Source: Euryodendron excelsum
Taxonomy: Eukaryota; Streptophyta; Magnoliopsida; Ericales; Pentaphylacaceae
DNA: 64,000 nucleotides
NCBI GenBank assembly: GCA_033060915.1
Contig: CM065381.1
Coordinates: forward strand, 2,725,501 to 2,789,500
Direction: 5' to 3'
A program made the translations under genes and the position numbers. How positions within the stretch are numbered: the stretch's first letter is position 1; every line of letters begins with the position of its first letter. Positions 36,501 to 48,899 of the stretch are shown piece by piece. The notes under the pieces are model-generated. The model did not search any database and was not told the origin of the DNA. It was given only the letters and a program-made list of their open reading frames with translations.

Positions 36501-39500
36501 CTTTGAATTTTAAATTAAATAGACATCCCTGCTGTTTAGGAAACTGCCCATGATAAGATGAAAAAGCTGGTGTCATCATTTAACAGTTTAAAATGCAATA
36601 CTTATTGAAGTGAATAAAATATATAATATCTGTTTTTGCCCCTGCTCTACATCAAATGGAAAATAATAGTAATAAATGTACCAAATCTTGCTCTGCCACA
36701 TAACCTTGAAAAGAAACATAGGATGGTATTTAAATTGATAAGGCTCCAATTCCCTTGTGCCACATCGTTTTACAGGAAAGGAGAGGAGGTTGTTTCTCTA
36801 ATCTCTAAAACACCCACCAGCATATCCAAAAAATATACCACCACTAGAAAACGTCAAGCTATCTCATAACCACCATCTTTGATCAAACCCTCAAACTCTC
36901 AGTTCATCCACATTGATTGTCGTCATACTATCTCACCCACCAGCTTTAACACGCTTCTAATATTTCATTGGTTTGCAATTCAAGAAGAGGAAGAATTTGA
37001 GACAAAGAAATCCCTAAGAATTACCAGACATATGTGAGTTAGCTCCAGAATCAATGACCCAAGATGAAGAGAAAGTGTCCACACAAGCATTATTACCTCA
37101 ATTAGCTAAGGTAGCAATGGAAGGGGAAGGAAGAACAGTACGTAAAGTCTGAACCACATCGTTAAGCTGAGTAGCAGATGAGGAGGGAAGTGCCGTACTC
37201 AGGCTCTGGATAATATCATTAAGCTGAGTGATAAGAGCAACAGTAGAACCATCGGTAACATGATTAACACGGTCCAGCTTCCCATACTTCATCTAACACC
37301 ATGGCTTAGTATGATTGGTATCACCATAATGAGTACACTTAAGATTATTGCAGCCTTGAGTACCATCACTGCGGCTAGAAGAACCTCCACTACCATGAGA
37401 ATGTCCACCACCACGAAAGTTGCCACCATGAGAATTGCGGCCACCACGACCACTATGAGACCCACTGCGAAAGGTAACACGAGAATCACTTTGAGTGATC
37501 AAGGTAGAGGACTCCAAAGTAAGGGTAGAAGGGCCACCAATAGAGGAGGACTGGCCCAAAGAAGAGGGCAAAAGACGAGAATATGAATTGGCAACAGTAG
37601 GGAGAGTTTCACTGACAAGAATCTAATCTTTGAAGCAACAAAGTGAGGGGTCTAAGCCAGAAACTAAGGAAGCAATCATAAAATCCTTCTAATATCATTT
37701 CTGTTGTTCTAAATCAGCAGTAAAGGGACGAAGCTACAACAGTTGCTCCCACAAATTCTTAAAGGTTCTATAATAATCAGATAAGGGCTTGCCAGATTAT
37801 GTAGTGGTGAAGATCTTCTCATGCAATTCAAAGACTCGGGAGACATTACTTTGTTGTGAAAAAAATTCAGTAAGAGAATTTCAAATTTTCTTGGAGAAGT
37901 CACTAAACTCAATGGTAGTTGCAATATAAGGTTCCAAACTATGCCACAACCAGCCTATAACAATGGAATTCTCACTCAGCCAATCATCAGACAGTGAGTC
38001 CTTAGAGGAAGGAGGTAAACCGGTAATAAATTTTAGTTTTTATTTTCCACGAAAAAAAATTTTCACCGCATGAGCCCAAGTAAGGTAGCTTAACCCATCA
38101 AATCGCTTAAAAGTAATGGAGCGAGACAGATCATCCTCCTTAATTAAAAAAACCTTTGTATTCAGGAGCCTTTGACTCAAAAGCCTTTGGGACAGCCATA
38201 GAAAATAAGAAAATTTATCAATCAAATAACAAGGAGCAAAGATACCAGCAGTGAGCCACACAAGCGCCAGCAGACTAACCAAAAAGAGCAGAAAATGGGC
38301 TAAGGCATCAAAAATACTCCAAAAACAAGTTAGTTGGGGCTGTTTTTGGCTCAAACGAAGAAAATATTCCACTAAATAAAAAAGAAACCATCAAAGTAGT
38401 CCTCAGATGCTAATTTCGGCACCCACACAGTAGATTCGAAGTAGCAACAAGGTCGGGTAATGACCAAAACAGGCAGCCGAGGAACAAGGTCGGGTAATGA
38501 CCAAAACAGGCAGCCAACCCTTTGTTTTGCTAAAAAAAAAGCAAAAAATCCACCAAATCAAGAAGAAACCAGCAAAGCAATTCTCAGATACTATTTTCGG
38601 CACCCACACAGTAGATTCAAAGTAGCAAAAAGGTTGGATAATGACCAAATTCGCAGATCGAAGAAAATAGGGTTGAAATTCCAAATATACAAAAAAATTC
38701 TGAAACTTGCATCAAACGACTTCAAAAAAAAAATAAAGAAAAAATCATCGTAATTACCAGGAGGGCAAGTCGATCAAAAAGATATGTTTGCCGGAATCAG
38801 GCGAACATACAGTGTGACGTCATCATACGGATGATGACGTCAATACATCTCTGTTATCGTGCGACAACTCTTAGAGTGTTCTAAGGTGTTCGAGGTACGG
38901 ATCATGTTGCTCTGATACCAAATTAAAGTGAAAATTAAGGTCAGACGGAAGGAGAAAAGAAGAGGTAGAGAGAGAGATTGGAGGAAAGATAATAGGCTTA
39001 GGGGTACGTAATGTAATTCCTACACCTTAGCATTCATATATACTAGTCAAATAAGCAGCAAAATTACAAGACTACCTTTATAAGAAATAATAAGAAATAA
39101 GACTCGCTAACAACATACCTCTGATTTCTCATTATCCACTTGTGGCCTTTGTTTCCTACGTTGATGTAACCTAAATTGCAATAACTGTAACATGTAAAGA
39201 TGTCTCCTTGTGGAGTAACATGGAAGGAAGCGAGGAAGCAAAGATCAGTGTAAATCACTTGCTAGTATCATGCTTTCTGAGACTGAAAAAACTTTCAACA
39301 CAAGAAAAGGCATGGCTATTTGTGTACTTCTCATGAAAAATAATTGTATCTTGCGAATTGATCAAATACTAAAAATTCTAAGTTGTGTTTTTGACAATCA
39401 TGTTGAAGAACTGTTGTCATCATTTTGCATGACGAGCTTAAGGCATGATTATTTTCTTTCCAATACATAACTTTTTTGTGGAAAATATTCATGGTATTAA

Positions 39501-42500
39501 AAAAAAACAGTTTTCTTTAATTACAATCCAATTTGATACTGAAAAGGCATCTAAACATTTGTACCATGTAAAACCTGCATACAGGAATCCCAGTGAAATG
39601 TTAGATTTTTTTAAAATTTTATTGTGGTGCTATTTGTTTCTTATATTTGCTTCATGCACTCCACTCTTTGGTTTGATATAGTTAACTAATAAATTTCTCC
39701 TTGTTTAAATTTCCCTTCATAATCTCATTTGTTTTCATCTTCCTCGAAACATCTCTCTGTCTCTCTGTCTCTCTCTCTCTCTATGCTTTTTTTATTGAAG
39801 AAAAAATCTACATTTAGGGTCTAACCACAGAACCTAGAAGGGTCACCTCAGGGGCATACAACTCTCCTCAACCTCTCTTTCACTACAGAAGATACTCAAT
39901 TTTGACAAAATTCTAAAACCGCAGGATTATCAGACATTTTTGTGCCCTGTAAATCTAGTATTTGTTGGCTTTAGAAAATCATGTAGAAGTGTATCTTGAA
40001 AAAAATTCAGATTTGTCTCACAAACTTGTGCATGACTTGTTTAAGAGGTAGAAACAAAATCACAGATTTGCGGGCCTTATATTAACCCAACTATGTCAGT
40101 AGAAGATAGTGATGATAAACTTTAAGCCTCCTTGTTGAAATTTGATGAATCCTTGTTTTGTTCTTGAACTCCTTCAACTTGGATTCAACCACTTTGAATA
40201 TGGATGAACACAGTTGAAGATTGAGCCTCAACTTTTCAATGTTCTTCCCAATGACCTAACACTTGGGAGGAGCCTAGAGATGGTGGGATCTCTCACAATG
40301 CAAGATTGAAGCATTAGCGATATTGGCTCAATTAGCTAGTTTATTTCAATACCACTTTATTGGACTGCGGGGATTTTACGGTGGATTCCATTCGTTGCTG
40401 AGATGCGTTAGGGATTCATTAAACATTGAAGCATGGCAAGGTTATGGGTAATAAAATTTGGATCATTTCACCCTCATCAAAACAAAGCAAATGGTGGGAA
40501 AATAGTAAGTTCATGATTTCAATCAAACCAAAAGTAGTTGTATAGATTCTGTTACTGTAGGCATCAAGAAATTACATCAGCACTAGTGTGGGCAACTTTA
40601 GAGGCCGTGGGTGTATGTATACCTTATGGGAAGTATGACAGTCATTCGATAAACACCGAACTAACCAGAGAGCAGAAGGGAGATGATCAATGGCAACCCA
40701 AGAGAGAGAGAGAGAGCCGTGAACTGAATAATGCCCTTGATACTTGATGAATAGATGATGAGTTGACGTGATGATCCTTGGAGGAGGGACTAGGGCCTTT
40801 ATATAGGCAGCTAGTGTGGATGGAATAGACAACGCGTGGTGTGCTGTCCCTCTCATCCTCAGAGGATCAAGAAGATCAATTCTCAGAAGATAAAGAGGAT
40901 CAGCCTTACATCCAGGATCTTGTTGAGGGATATGTGATACTCCAGATGCAGAGTTGACCTCAGGTATTAAAGGTCTTTATCTCTTCTTTCTTGGTGACGT
41001 CATCGAAGTATTTTGGGGTGTCTCTCTCATTGTGTTTAAGGGAGTTCCTCTAAGGAGGGGGGTCAGCATTTTGACAATCCCATGGATTCTAACCTCCAAA
41101 CTACAAGTCCCTGATAATCCCATGTGTAGGGTCATGGTTAGTTGAAGGGGTGCCATGACTTATGCTGGAGAGATACACTCTTGGGCTCTACTCAAGGCCT
41201 AAGGATTGGTGTTACTGAAGTGTGATCCTAAGGACTCTTAAGGGTAAGGCGGCCCAAAGGTAATAAAAAATCCTTTTGTGTTGGGCCAGGGGAGGTCATG
41301 GAGTGTACCCTTCCAGTGGGATTGGGCTAGGGCGCTGCATGCGTCAGCCTGCCCCCTGGCAATGTCTCGTCAGCATGAGAGACTGGCGAAGGTGGTGATG
41401 TGCACAACCCGTATGGGTTGTAACGCATGTACCTACAACTAGTTAATTCGAAATTGGATGGGGAATGAAATATCCAGAGAAAGCTGTCTGCCAGGATGTT
41501 ACCTGTAGGAAAACACCAGCAAGCACACAGCTTCATAGTCTTGTACAAAGAGTAATGCTATTAAAGGATGGAAACTAGTTACTGGGCTTGAGGTGCAAGT
41601 ACACTTGTGGATGGGCAGCTTTGGTCACCTTGACTCAGTTCATGAGCCTCACTTTCTTGTCAATTATGGATATGAATCAGATAGAGTCTTACGGATAATG
41701 CTTTGTGCTACTGGGACCACTGTTGCTCTGAGACAAATTATCCAATGTAAGTCTTATTCTCATAATTTGAAAATTCTATTCCATGGTGAAAGGATTTTCC
41801 TATCTTGTGATGATTCATTACCTAAATAGAAATAGGGTAACTTTCACATTTTCCATGAGGTAAACTGAGTCATGATATATCTAAATGCTATGAAGAAGTA
41901 AAAGATCTATGCTCTTCCTTAATAAGCTCTGCCAACAAAGCTTTAGTACATCTTTCCTAGTGATGGCGGCATAATGGAGGACTGGGACCAAGAACTGAAT
42001 GGTCCCACATAATAGATCAATGTCAGCCATCACATAGTAATATTAAGTTATAGTTGCACTCATGTGATCAAATCTCGACTTGGAAAAGGGATTTCAATGC
42101 ACCATCTCATAAGTTTCATTAAGAAACTAGAATAGAATGTGTACTTATCAAAGAAGGAAAAACGAATGGCTTAATTACACTTATCACACCTGCACTTTAC
42201 ATCGAATCTGACTTTGATCCCTCATTTTTCAATTGTAGTATTCAACTCCTTGCACTTACGAAGTTGCAATGTAGACCTTTTGTAAGCTGCCGTTTGTCCA
42301 GCAAATGGAAAACGCTCATGTGGGACCAAAAGGGAACCCGGTACAAAGTGCAAGGGTTCTAAGTGTAATAAGCATATTTTTTCCTTGTTATTGTTCCAAG
42401 GGAAAAACAAAGTATTTGACAGCCCACAAAAGAAAAACGCCCATGTGGAGCCAAACTCGGATAATTGTAAAGTACAAGGGTGCTAAGTAATTAAGTATAG

Positions 42501-45500
42501 TAACTCCATTTTTACTTGCGATTGTTTTACAGGGAAAAAAGGGTAATTGATGGCCCACTTGAGCATCACATGGACATTTTTTGTTAGTTGGACAAACGGC
42601 TGTTGACGGAAGATCCACATTGCCATTTTGACCATAATTGCAGGGTTTTGACTGTTACAGAGAGACTGAAGTGAGTTTTCAACTAAAGTACAAAGGTGTT
42701 AAGTGTAATTAAAGCAAAAAGAATAGAATGTCTGATCCATTCTTTAAGCAAAGGACATCTTTTGTTAATCTTAACAAATGAAGGTGGCATCAAGTTCAGG
42801 CAGTGAGTTGGAGTTCGTCTGGGCTGTTGGTTCAAAACAGGGGGACATAAAGCTGAAATGTTGGTATTTCAGGAACTCATACTCAGGTTTGCCAACAGAT
42901 GTAGTGGGGAATTGGGTCTTAATGCAATTTCTCATGATACCAACAATTTGTTGGATAGAAACTGATGATTGCCTACGTGCCAACTATAGCTGTATTTATT
43001 GTTTGTATATAACATACTCATGGTCCCTATTTTGTTTCATTCTTAGAATTCATATTTTGAATCTAGTGAATAGCATCATAGGAAAAACAATTTTGCCGCA
43101 AAGTATGGGTTGGAGAGGGCAGTTGTTAAGAGTCTCGCTGAGAATTCAGGATGCATGGTGGGCTCCCTCTCATATTGTCATTGGGGCTTCCTTTTAAGTC
43201 AGTTCTGGATTGGGTTTTGGTTATAACTATTAAAAGGGTTGGTTGGCAATATTTTCCAAAAGGAGGAGATTGATACCCAGTCTGGTATTCCAATGTAGTT
43301 CTTGTCTATTTCAGCGTTTCTTTTCAATTAGAGCTTCTCTCTCCAAAAATCCTTCTTCCATTTTAAAATCTCTCAGCTTTTTAGATTCTGGATGTGTTTT
43401 GTAATGGCTACTTTATTGATTATGTCAATAATACCCTTAAATAAGTCTGACTTAACATCTTTTAGTTTTTGCTTCCTTCAGGTCCCGAAAACTTCATCAG
43501 CATTGGTTTCTCTATTTACTGAGGAACATGGAAGTGAATCCAGACTTAGAATAGGATTCAAGGAAGATGAGCTTCCAGTATTACTTCTTGATGCTGCAAT
43601 TACTCTCATTAACACATGCAAAATTGACCAACTCGAGAAGATCCCAAGGAACCTCTTTGAAACTTTTTTGGCTGGCTTGAAAAAGCTGTGGGCAGAAGTC
43701 CGTGCACAAATGTTGTTCAGCACCATCCTGAAACACAGTCAACAGAACCATTTTTGTGTAAGCAATATTAGAACAAATAATCTGGCAGAAAGCATTTTCA
43801 GACTCTCCATTAATGCTGATCAACTTGCCACACCTTTTCATATGGATGTTGTTAAGAGAAGCATTTTCAGCTGGGATGGGTCTAGTTTTGAACATTTTAT
43901 ATTGGACCACTGGGAGGTGTCACCTATGCTTATACCGAGCCTCTCAAAGGCTTCAAATGAGCATAATGATATTTTTAGTTCGTTTAAACAGTCTCTTAAC
44001 TTTGATGAAGCAGTACCTTCTTTTCTTTTTACAATCCTTAAAAATCTAATATCTTGTCCACCTATTGCTTCAGATGAATTAGACATCCTTAGTTTCCTGA
44101 AGGAGGTGAGAACTCATTTGGGTTGCCCCATGGTCTACCAACAGGACATACGGGTCTTGAAAACACAGCATTTAAAAAGAGAAAGGCATTTTTTTCAGGA
44201 GCGTTCAGGATCTTTCTGCATTCAGGACCCACAGTTTCTCTTTGTTAATGATATTTTGAGATGTAAAGAAGCATATAAAGAAGGTTACACAATTGCTCTG
44301 CGTGGTATGGAGTTCCGCTTTGGGAGTATTGCTGCTATTGTAGATGGATTAGCGTATCTATTTGGTCAACCATCAGCAGGTGTGAATATGTACCTCACTC
44401 CGCCTAATTCTCAGGGTCTGGCTTGTCACTGGGATGACCACTGTGTTTTTGTATGCCAACTTGTTGGGGTCAAACAATGGAAAGTTTTTCCTCAGTCAAG
44501 TCTCGGGTTACCACACTTGTATGAATCTGTTGATAGCCTGTATGAGGCTGATAGGTCGATGATGGGTGGATACAAACATTTTCTGCTGAGAGAAGGTGAT
44601 GTTTTGTATATTCCTAGAGGTTTCCCACACGAGGCATGTACTGTTGTGGATGATGACAGGCCCAATGAGACTGCTGAGTTCTCCTTACATCTGACGCTTG
44701 CTATTGAGGTGGAACCTCCATTCGAGTAAGTACCCCTTGATATTATTTGATTTGGTTTGGGATAAATTAAATGATTTTTTTATAATTGCTTCATTATTTC
44801 ATGATCAGTTATGTCCTTTAATGAATCCCTCTCTTTCATTGCCAGTTTTTATTGATGATATTTCTGTGATCATATTGCCAAGTAGAGGTTTTGATAATCT
44901 TCTTTGTATCCAAATTTTCTTTGTTAAGCAATTAAGTGCCACCGATACCAACGAGCGGTTTTGTTTTGACGAAAACTACTGTGAAATTTGCAGCTTTTTG
45001 ATGGCTAAGTTATTGCTCCTGGTAATTTTGGTATTAGTTTACTGGAACTACTTGTGTACACTGAAACACTCTTATGTGTTTTCACTAAAGCATGTGTGCT
45101 GACTTAGCTACAGATTGTTATTTAGTTCCTTGCATAGGGTAGTAGTATCCCTGAGACCCAAAATGCCTGACCTACTGCCTCTGGTTGTACTGCTGACTTT
45201 ATTGTATATATGCTTACACACCAATTGCTGGGCCATGAATCTGCTGGAAATATTTAATATTTATTATCCAGTCCATGAGATCAAATGTTTGGTCTATGTG
45301 GGATGGTTCGTTGAATACAATCTAACAGTTAACATTGTGGAAACTGATACCATCAAGAAAGCATGGATAAAATTTTTGGAATACAACTTTGGTTCCACTT
45401 CAAGAGGATAGCCGCATAGGAAAAAAGAGTGCACACTTATCTGCTTGCTTGTAACCTTTTATTTACAATGTTTGTTTTTTGTTGTTTTCCTGTAATATGT

Positions 45501-47644
45501 ACATGTATAAATACTTAAAAATTCTGTGGTGCCCTTTTTCCTTTTTCATGCAGTTACATTTTCATACCCAAAAAAAAAATGGTTTCCTCAGAAGCTGGTC
45601 CTATAGTCCTGATATTTTTAACCACTGATGTGTTGCTTTTTCCTTTTAGTTCATTTTGAACTTACGTCCATGCTTTCTCTTGGATTATTGTTATGGATTC
45701 CCTGCATAGACCAGAACACTGCTAATTGATTGGAAAGCTTTTGTTCTCCAAGCTGAAGCTCAGCAGGGCACATGTGGATGGGCCCATATTTGTGGCAGCA
45801 TTATATGATTTGGACATTCTTGTCAATCATACATGAACACAAGATTATGGACCCAATGTCCCTGGAAAAGCTGACCAACAGACAGCTACAAAAAATAATT
45901 ATAATGGTTATAAGCTTATCATCTCATCATTGTACAGTATGTAAATTGGTCAAATTGGTTATACCGGGGTTGATTATATATGTTGTTGACTGTAATATGG
46001 GAGAAGGTACACTTACCCACTAATGGAAGTATAAAGTGAGTCAGTATTTAGTACAAGTGTTCTTATATATAGAAGTAAAGCAGTGAAGCAAATATCGTAG
46101 TGGTTTGGCATCATTCATGTGTAAAAAGCTTCTTATTTGCAATATGAAATGGCTATATAGTATTCGGTTATGGTTAAAATGCTAAGCGAAATTGTTGAAA
46201 GTTTTCAAACCTTTTTAAGCCATAATGCCGTGCTATAGACATTTTGTTAAATTTTGATATGCCAAAAGCCTAGGAAGCATAGACACTCCGTTGAAGGAGT
46301 TGTACCCGTGTCGGATACCGACATGCGTGGGACATTCGCGGACACGTGTCGAACACTTCATTTTACGTGTTTGATTTTTTATTTATTTATTTTTATATCG
46401 GACACGTCTTGAACATGCGTGCCCCATTTTAAACACTTTAGGGACACAACGGGGTCTCAACTATAAATTTTAAAACTAATTGTTGGATCAAAGAAGAAGA
46501 AGAAGAAGAAGAAAAAAAACAAGCATGCCACTGATATTGATGGTTAATTTGTTTTGTGTGTTCTTTATGAATTTTATATTAGATAATGATGGATAGTTCA
46601 TGAAGTGTAATGATGTTTTAATGTTTTCGGTAGTTTATGACTTTATAATATTATGTATTGATGGAACAACTTTTTTGTTTTTAATGTATTTGTTTACTTT
46701 ATTATTTTTGATGAAATGAAATTGACTAAATATTTTGTTTTTTTAATTTTAATTGGTATTATCTTTTATATTTTTAACTTTTTTTGTAACATATTTATAT
46801 ATATGACATATAAAAAAATATATTCTTTTATCGCGTCCCTGCCGTGTCGTGCCTTGTATTTTTTGAAAATTACCGTGTTAGCTTGTCCGTGCTTCTTAAC
46901 CAAAAGCTATAAAGTATTAGTTATAGAATTTTTGGTGTTAACTAAAAGAAAAAAAAAAAGGAAAAAAAATTGTATCGTTAATCACCACGATACAAGTTAA
47001 TTTGTCATATGTTTATCGTGATCATTCATTTGATATGCAGGTGGGAGGGATTTGTTCATGTTGGACTTCAAAATTGGTATCAGAATCAGAAGCAATCTAA
47101 TTATACATCTTGTGATTCGTTGTCTGGGAGTCTGAATGCTATCTCTGTGAACCTAATGCACGTTGCAATCAAGCTAATTGGTGATGCTGATCCTACTTTT
47201 CGGAAGGCTTGCTTGGTCGGTGCAATTTCATTATTGTCAGATAGCAAAGACTTGCTTGATCTGAACCAGAGAACAATTTTCAGCCATTTGATTAAAAGCA
47301 TTGATTCTAAATCAAGGTTCTCAGATGCACTTAGGAGTGTGACATTGTCTCTTGGGGAAAGTGAAGATCCCTTGGAACGAATAAGATGGTTGCAGCATCT
47401 TGATGACGAAGAAGAAATTGAGGTACAGAAATGGAAAATTCCAACAATGGATAGCGATCACTTTATTCTTATTTGTGATCAGCATAAAGACAAGGCAGAA
47501 GCTGCTTTCATGGAGGTCAAGTCTAAGTTCTGTAGGGAGGTAGCATTTGAGGATGTAGAACAGTGCTACAAAATGCTGCTTGAGAAATACAGGAAGGTCC
47601 GGAAACAATATATAAGTGGGATGCTTTCTTTGCATTGTAATTGA
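33150..47644 (+). CDS. JmjC oxygenase, NO66/MINA type
   Basis: Four exons: 33150-33496, 33627-33863, 43466-44725 and 47041-47644. They sum to 2448 nt, a closed frame of 815 residues. The exon 3 acceptor is placed at 43464-43465, not the later CAG, because only that keeps frame with exon 2 and gives ...CLIFCFLQVPK, like plant homologues. The cupin/JmjC core lies in exon 3. The block GLACHWDDHCVFVCQLVG supplies Fe(II) ligands His516 and Asp518, and RGFPHEACTV supplies His583; YLTPPNSQG precedes it. Exon 4 is the winged-helix-like C-terminal region. NO66 and MINA proteins are 2-oxoglutarate/Fe(II) oxygenases that hydroxylate ribosomal-protein histidines; NO66 is also reported as an H3K4/K36 demethylase. 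A nuclear or nucleolar site is expected. The N-terminus has a Glu run, a Lys run and low-complexity sequence, so Met20 is an alternative start. Intron 2 is 9.6 kb. Confidence 0.92.
33168..33204. repeat. GAG/GGA trinucleotide repeat in coding exon 1
   Basis: The repeat encodes an uninterrupted run of nine Glu near the N-terminus of the oxygenase. AAG repeats near 33295-33313 encode a Lys run in the same exon. Both are likely length-variable. Confidence 0.85.
35916..36056. mobile_element. Tourist-like MITE, 141 bp
   Basis: The ends are GGCTGTGTTTGGAATCCAGA and, inverted, TGTTGTGTTTGGATCAAGGA. The arms pair over almost the whole length around a central TTTTGTTCTC. TAA flanks both sides (35913-35915 and 36057-36059), the Harbinger-type 3 bp duplication. 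It lies in intron 2 of the oxygenase gene. Confidence 0.78.
36990..38927 (-). pseudogene. Ty1/copia gag remnant and primer site
   Basis: On the minus strand, fragments read in order from 38372 down: an FKRFDGLSYLTWAHAVKIF block (UBN2/DUF4219-like N-terminus of copia gag), then a Gly/Ser/His-rich segment. A knuckle-like CNNLKCTHYGDTNHTKPWC follows (about 37293-37350), and TQLNDIIQSL repeats end it. A perfect TGGTATCAGAGC, the initiator tRNA-Met primer site, sits at 38920-38909 on the same strand. No pol domains are present, so only the 5' part survives. Stops and shifts are frequent. It lies antisense inside intron 2 of the oxygenase gene. Confidence 0.72.
38430..38660. repeat. Direct repeats in the copia leader
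   Basis: AACAAGGTCGGGTAATGACC followed by AAAACAGGCAGCC occurs twice in tandem (about 38447-38479 and 38482-38516). A weaker third copy is near 38626-38660. CACCCACACAGTAGATTC recurs at about 38420 and 38602. Confidence 0.8.
38928..39110 (-). mobile_element. Probable LTR remnant of the copia element
   Basis: This is the sequence immediately upstream (minus sense) of the tRNA-Met primer site. It begins TGAAAATTAAGG at the expected boundary. It is rich in GA repeats and has a CATATATA motif near 39034. The outer end is not recognisable and no second LTR was found. Confidence 0.3.
42141..42719. mobile_element. Inverted-repeat element with 12 bp flanking repeat
   Basis: The end CTTAATTACACTTATCACAC (from 42170) pairs with the inverted end CTTTAATTACACTTAACACC (to 42714). 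The 12-mer AGAATAGAATGT occurs at 42129-42140 and again at 42720-42731, flanking the whole unit. MULE-type elements make 9-11 bp duplications, so this is either a slightly long one or a composite insertion. It is non-coding and lies in intron 2 of the oxygenase gene. Confidence 0.65.
46270..46899. mobile_element. Non-autonomous hAT element, 630 bp
   Basis: It is flanked by a perfect 8 bp direct repeat CCAAAAGC (46262-46269 and 46900-46907), the target duplication size of hAT transposons. The ends are CTAGGAAGCATAGACACTCC and, inverted, TTAAGAAGCACGGACAAGCT. Many GTGTC/GACAC motifs cluster in the first 170 bp, like the subterminal repeats that bind hAT transposases. There is no coding sequence. 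It lies in intron 3 of the oxygenase gene. Confidence 0.82.
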
Positions 47645-47957
47645 CAAATAACTGACCTGAGACCTGAATCGACAAAAATAGAGGTGTGTTTGCTTTCTTA
47701 ACCATTTCCATAATTACTATTGTTGTATTGTAAACGTTGTTTGCAGTAGCAATGCTAATAGTAAACAGACTAATAGAAAGGCATACAAAACGACGAAATT
47801 CAGCCTGCATTTTTTTTTATTTTTGTGATTTTATATGACATAGCATTACATTTGATTACATCTATTATGTATTAACCAGCTAGTGGCTACCCACATGCTG
47901 GATGGATTAGCAGCAATATCCTACCAGATGGTGGTGTAATTTGTATTTAGTGGTGCT
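47645..47957. other. Short convergent spacer
   Basis: This 313 bp stretch lies between the stop codons of the oxygenase gene (+) and the peptide gene (-). The two 3' untranslated regions probably meet or overlap here. Confidence 0.6.
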
Positions 47958-48524
47958 CTATGGTTTGGGGTGCTTTGGAGTTGGAGTTGGATGGGTCGTC
48001 ACTCCATGATAATCAATGTGGTAAACCAGCAGCTCCTCCTCGGAGTCTTTTGAGTCCTGATCTTCTCCACCTCTAGAGTACTCTGTTGCCTTTGAGCCAC
48101 CTTTCCTACTTAATCTCATCCCTGTAACCTACATTTATCATGCAAACTAATTATAAGTTGAGAAATGTTGGTATGTAAGCAAATGGTAGATCCAGAACCT
48201 ATCCCCCAGTAAATCAATGATAAAACAATCAATGGTTAGACAATGCTGACCTTCAGATATATATTCGAAAACGTAAAAAAAGAATTTGTTTGGGAAGCTA
48301 AAGATTGAATTACCGATTATATATATATATATAGATATGTCCTTTCCTACCTTGATTTTCTGGTAATCAACTAGTTGGTTGGAGGGAGAGACGAGCAATT
48401 CTCTCATGGCAAATCGCCTCCCTGGGAGAAAAGTCAGAGGAGATGAAGAAGAAGAGCTGACGCATTTGGAATAAAAAAACAAAGCTCCAAGGAGGCACAA
48501 AAAACTGACTTGCGAAGATTTCAT
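47958..48524 (-). CDS. Secreted peptide precursor with terminal Asp-Tyr motif
   Basis: Two exons on the minus strand: 48524-48351 (58 codons) and 48128-47958, with a GT-AG intron, giving 114 residues. The acceptor at 48130-48129 keeps the frame; the AG seven bases later would give a stop at once. Residues 1-24 (MKSSQVSFLCLLGALFFYSK...) form a signal peptide. A basic-acidic middle follows, and the end reads VYHIDYHGVTTHPTPTPKHP-KP. A small secreted precursor whose conserved-looking part is a C-terminal Asp-Tyr followed by Pro/His residues resembles tyrosine-sulfated plant peptides of the RGF/GLV, CIF and PSY classes, where Asp-Tyr is the sulfation site. It does not match the canonical end of any of these, so the family is open. 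The start is the Met before the signal peptide; the upstream open frame is mostly a CT-repeat and is not coding. Confidence 0.55.
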
Positions 48525-48687
48525 TGTTGTTGGTGTGGTGCTGGTGCTGGCTAGTAAGTGGAAGCTTTCTTTTCTTTTCTTTTCTTGGGTGATTGAGAAA
48601 GTGAAACGTGGGTATGAATGATACATACCAAGTAAATATAAGAGAGACCCTCTATCCGATGCATCTGTGTCTGTGTGTGTGAATAAC

Positions 48688-48690
<3 letters not shown>

Positions 48691-48729
<39 letters not shown>
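48691..48729. repeat. GA microsatellite upstream of the peptide gene
   Basis: A GA repeat of 39 bp, CT on the strand of the peptide gene, lies about 170 bp upstream of its ATG. Another CT/GA block lies at 48860-48881. Confidence 0.9.
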
Positions 48730-48732
<3 letters not shown>

Positions 48733-48899
48733 ATTATTGATTGAGGGGAGGGGTGGGGTGGGTCGGGGTGACATGCCTCAGCCCATGCGTATGGTGCTGC
48801 TGTAGACGCGAAGGAGATGACACAAAGACCAATCCAAAGCCCCCGAAGACTGTCCCTACACCTCTCTCTCTCTCTCTCTCTCAAACAAACAAATACACA

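Noticed and set aside
40500..41150. CTATATAAAGGCCC on the minus strand near 40800 followed by leader-like sequence, suggesting an LTR.
   Set aside because: No ends, primer site, partner LTR or coding region were found; it was not listed as an element.
42778..43197. An open frame beginning MKVASSSGSELEFVWAVGSK with a Cys/Tyr pattern faintly like a BED zinc finger of hAT transposases.
   Set aside because: The second Cys of the finger is missing, no further transposase motifs follow, and it does not fit the oxygenase frame.
43482..43484. Later acceptor (CAG at 43479-43481) for oxygenase exon 3.
   Set aside because: It leaves exon 2 and exon 3 out of frame; the acceptor at 43464-43465 restores the frame and a homologue-like sequence.
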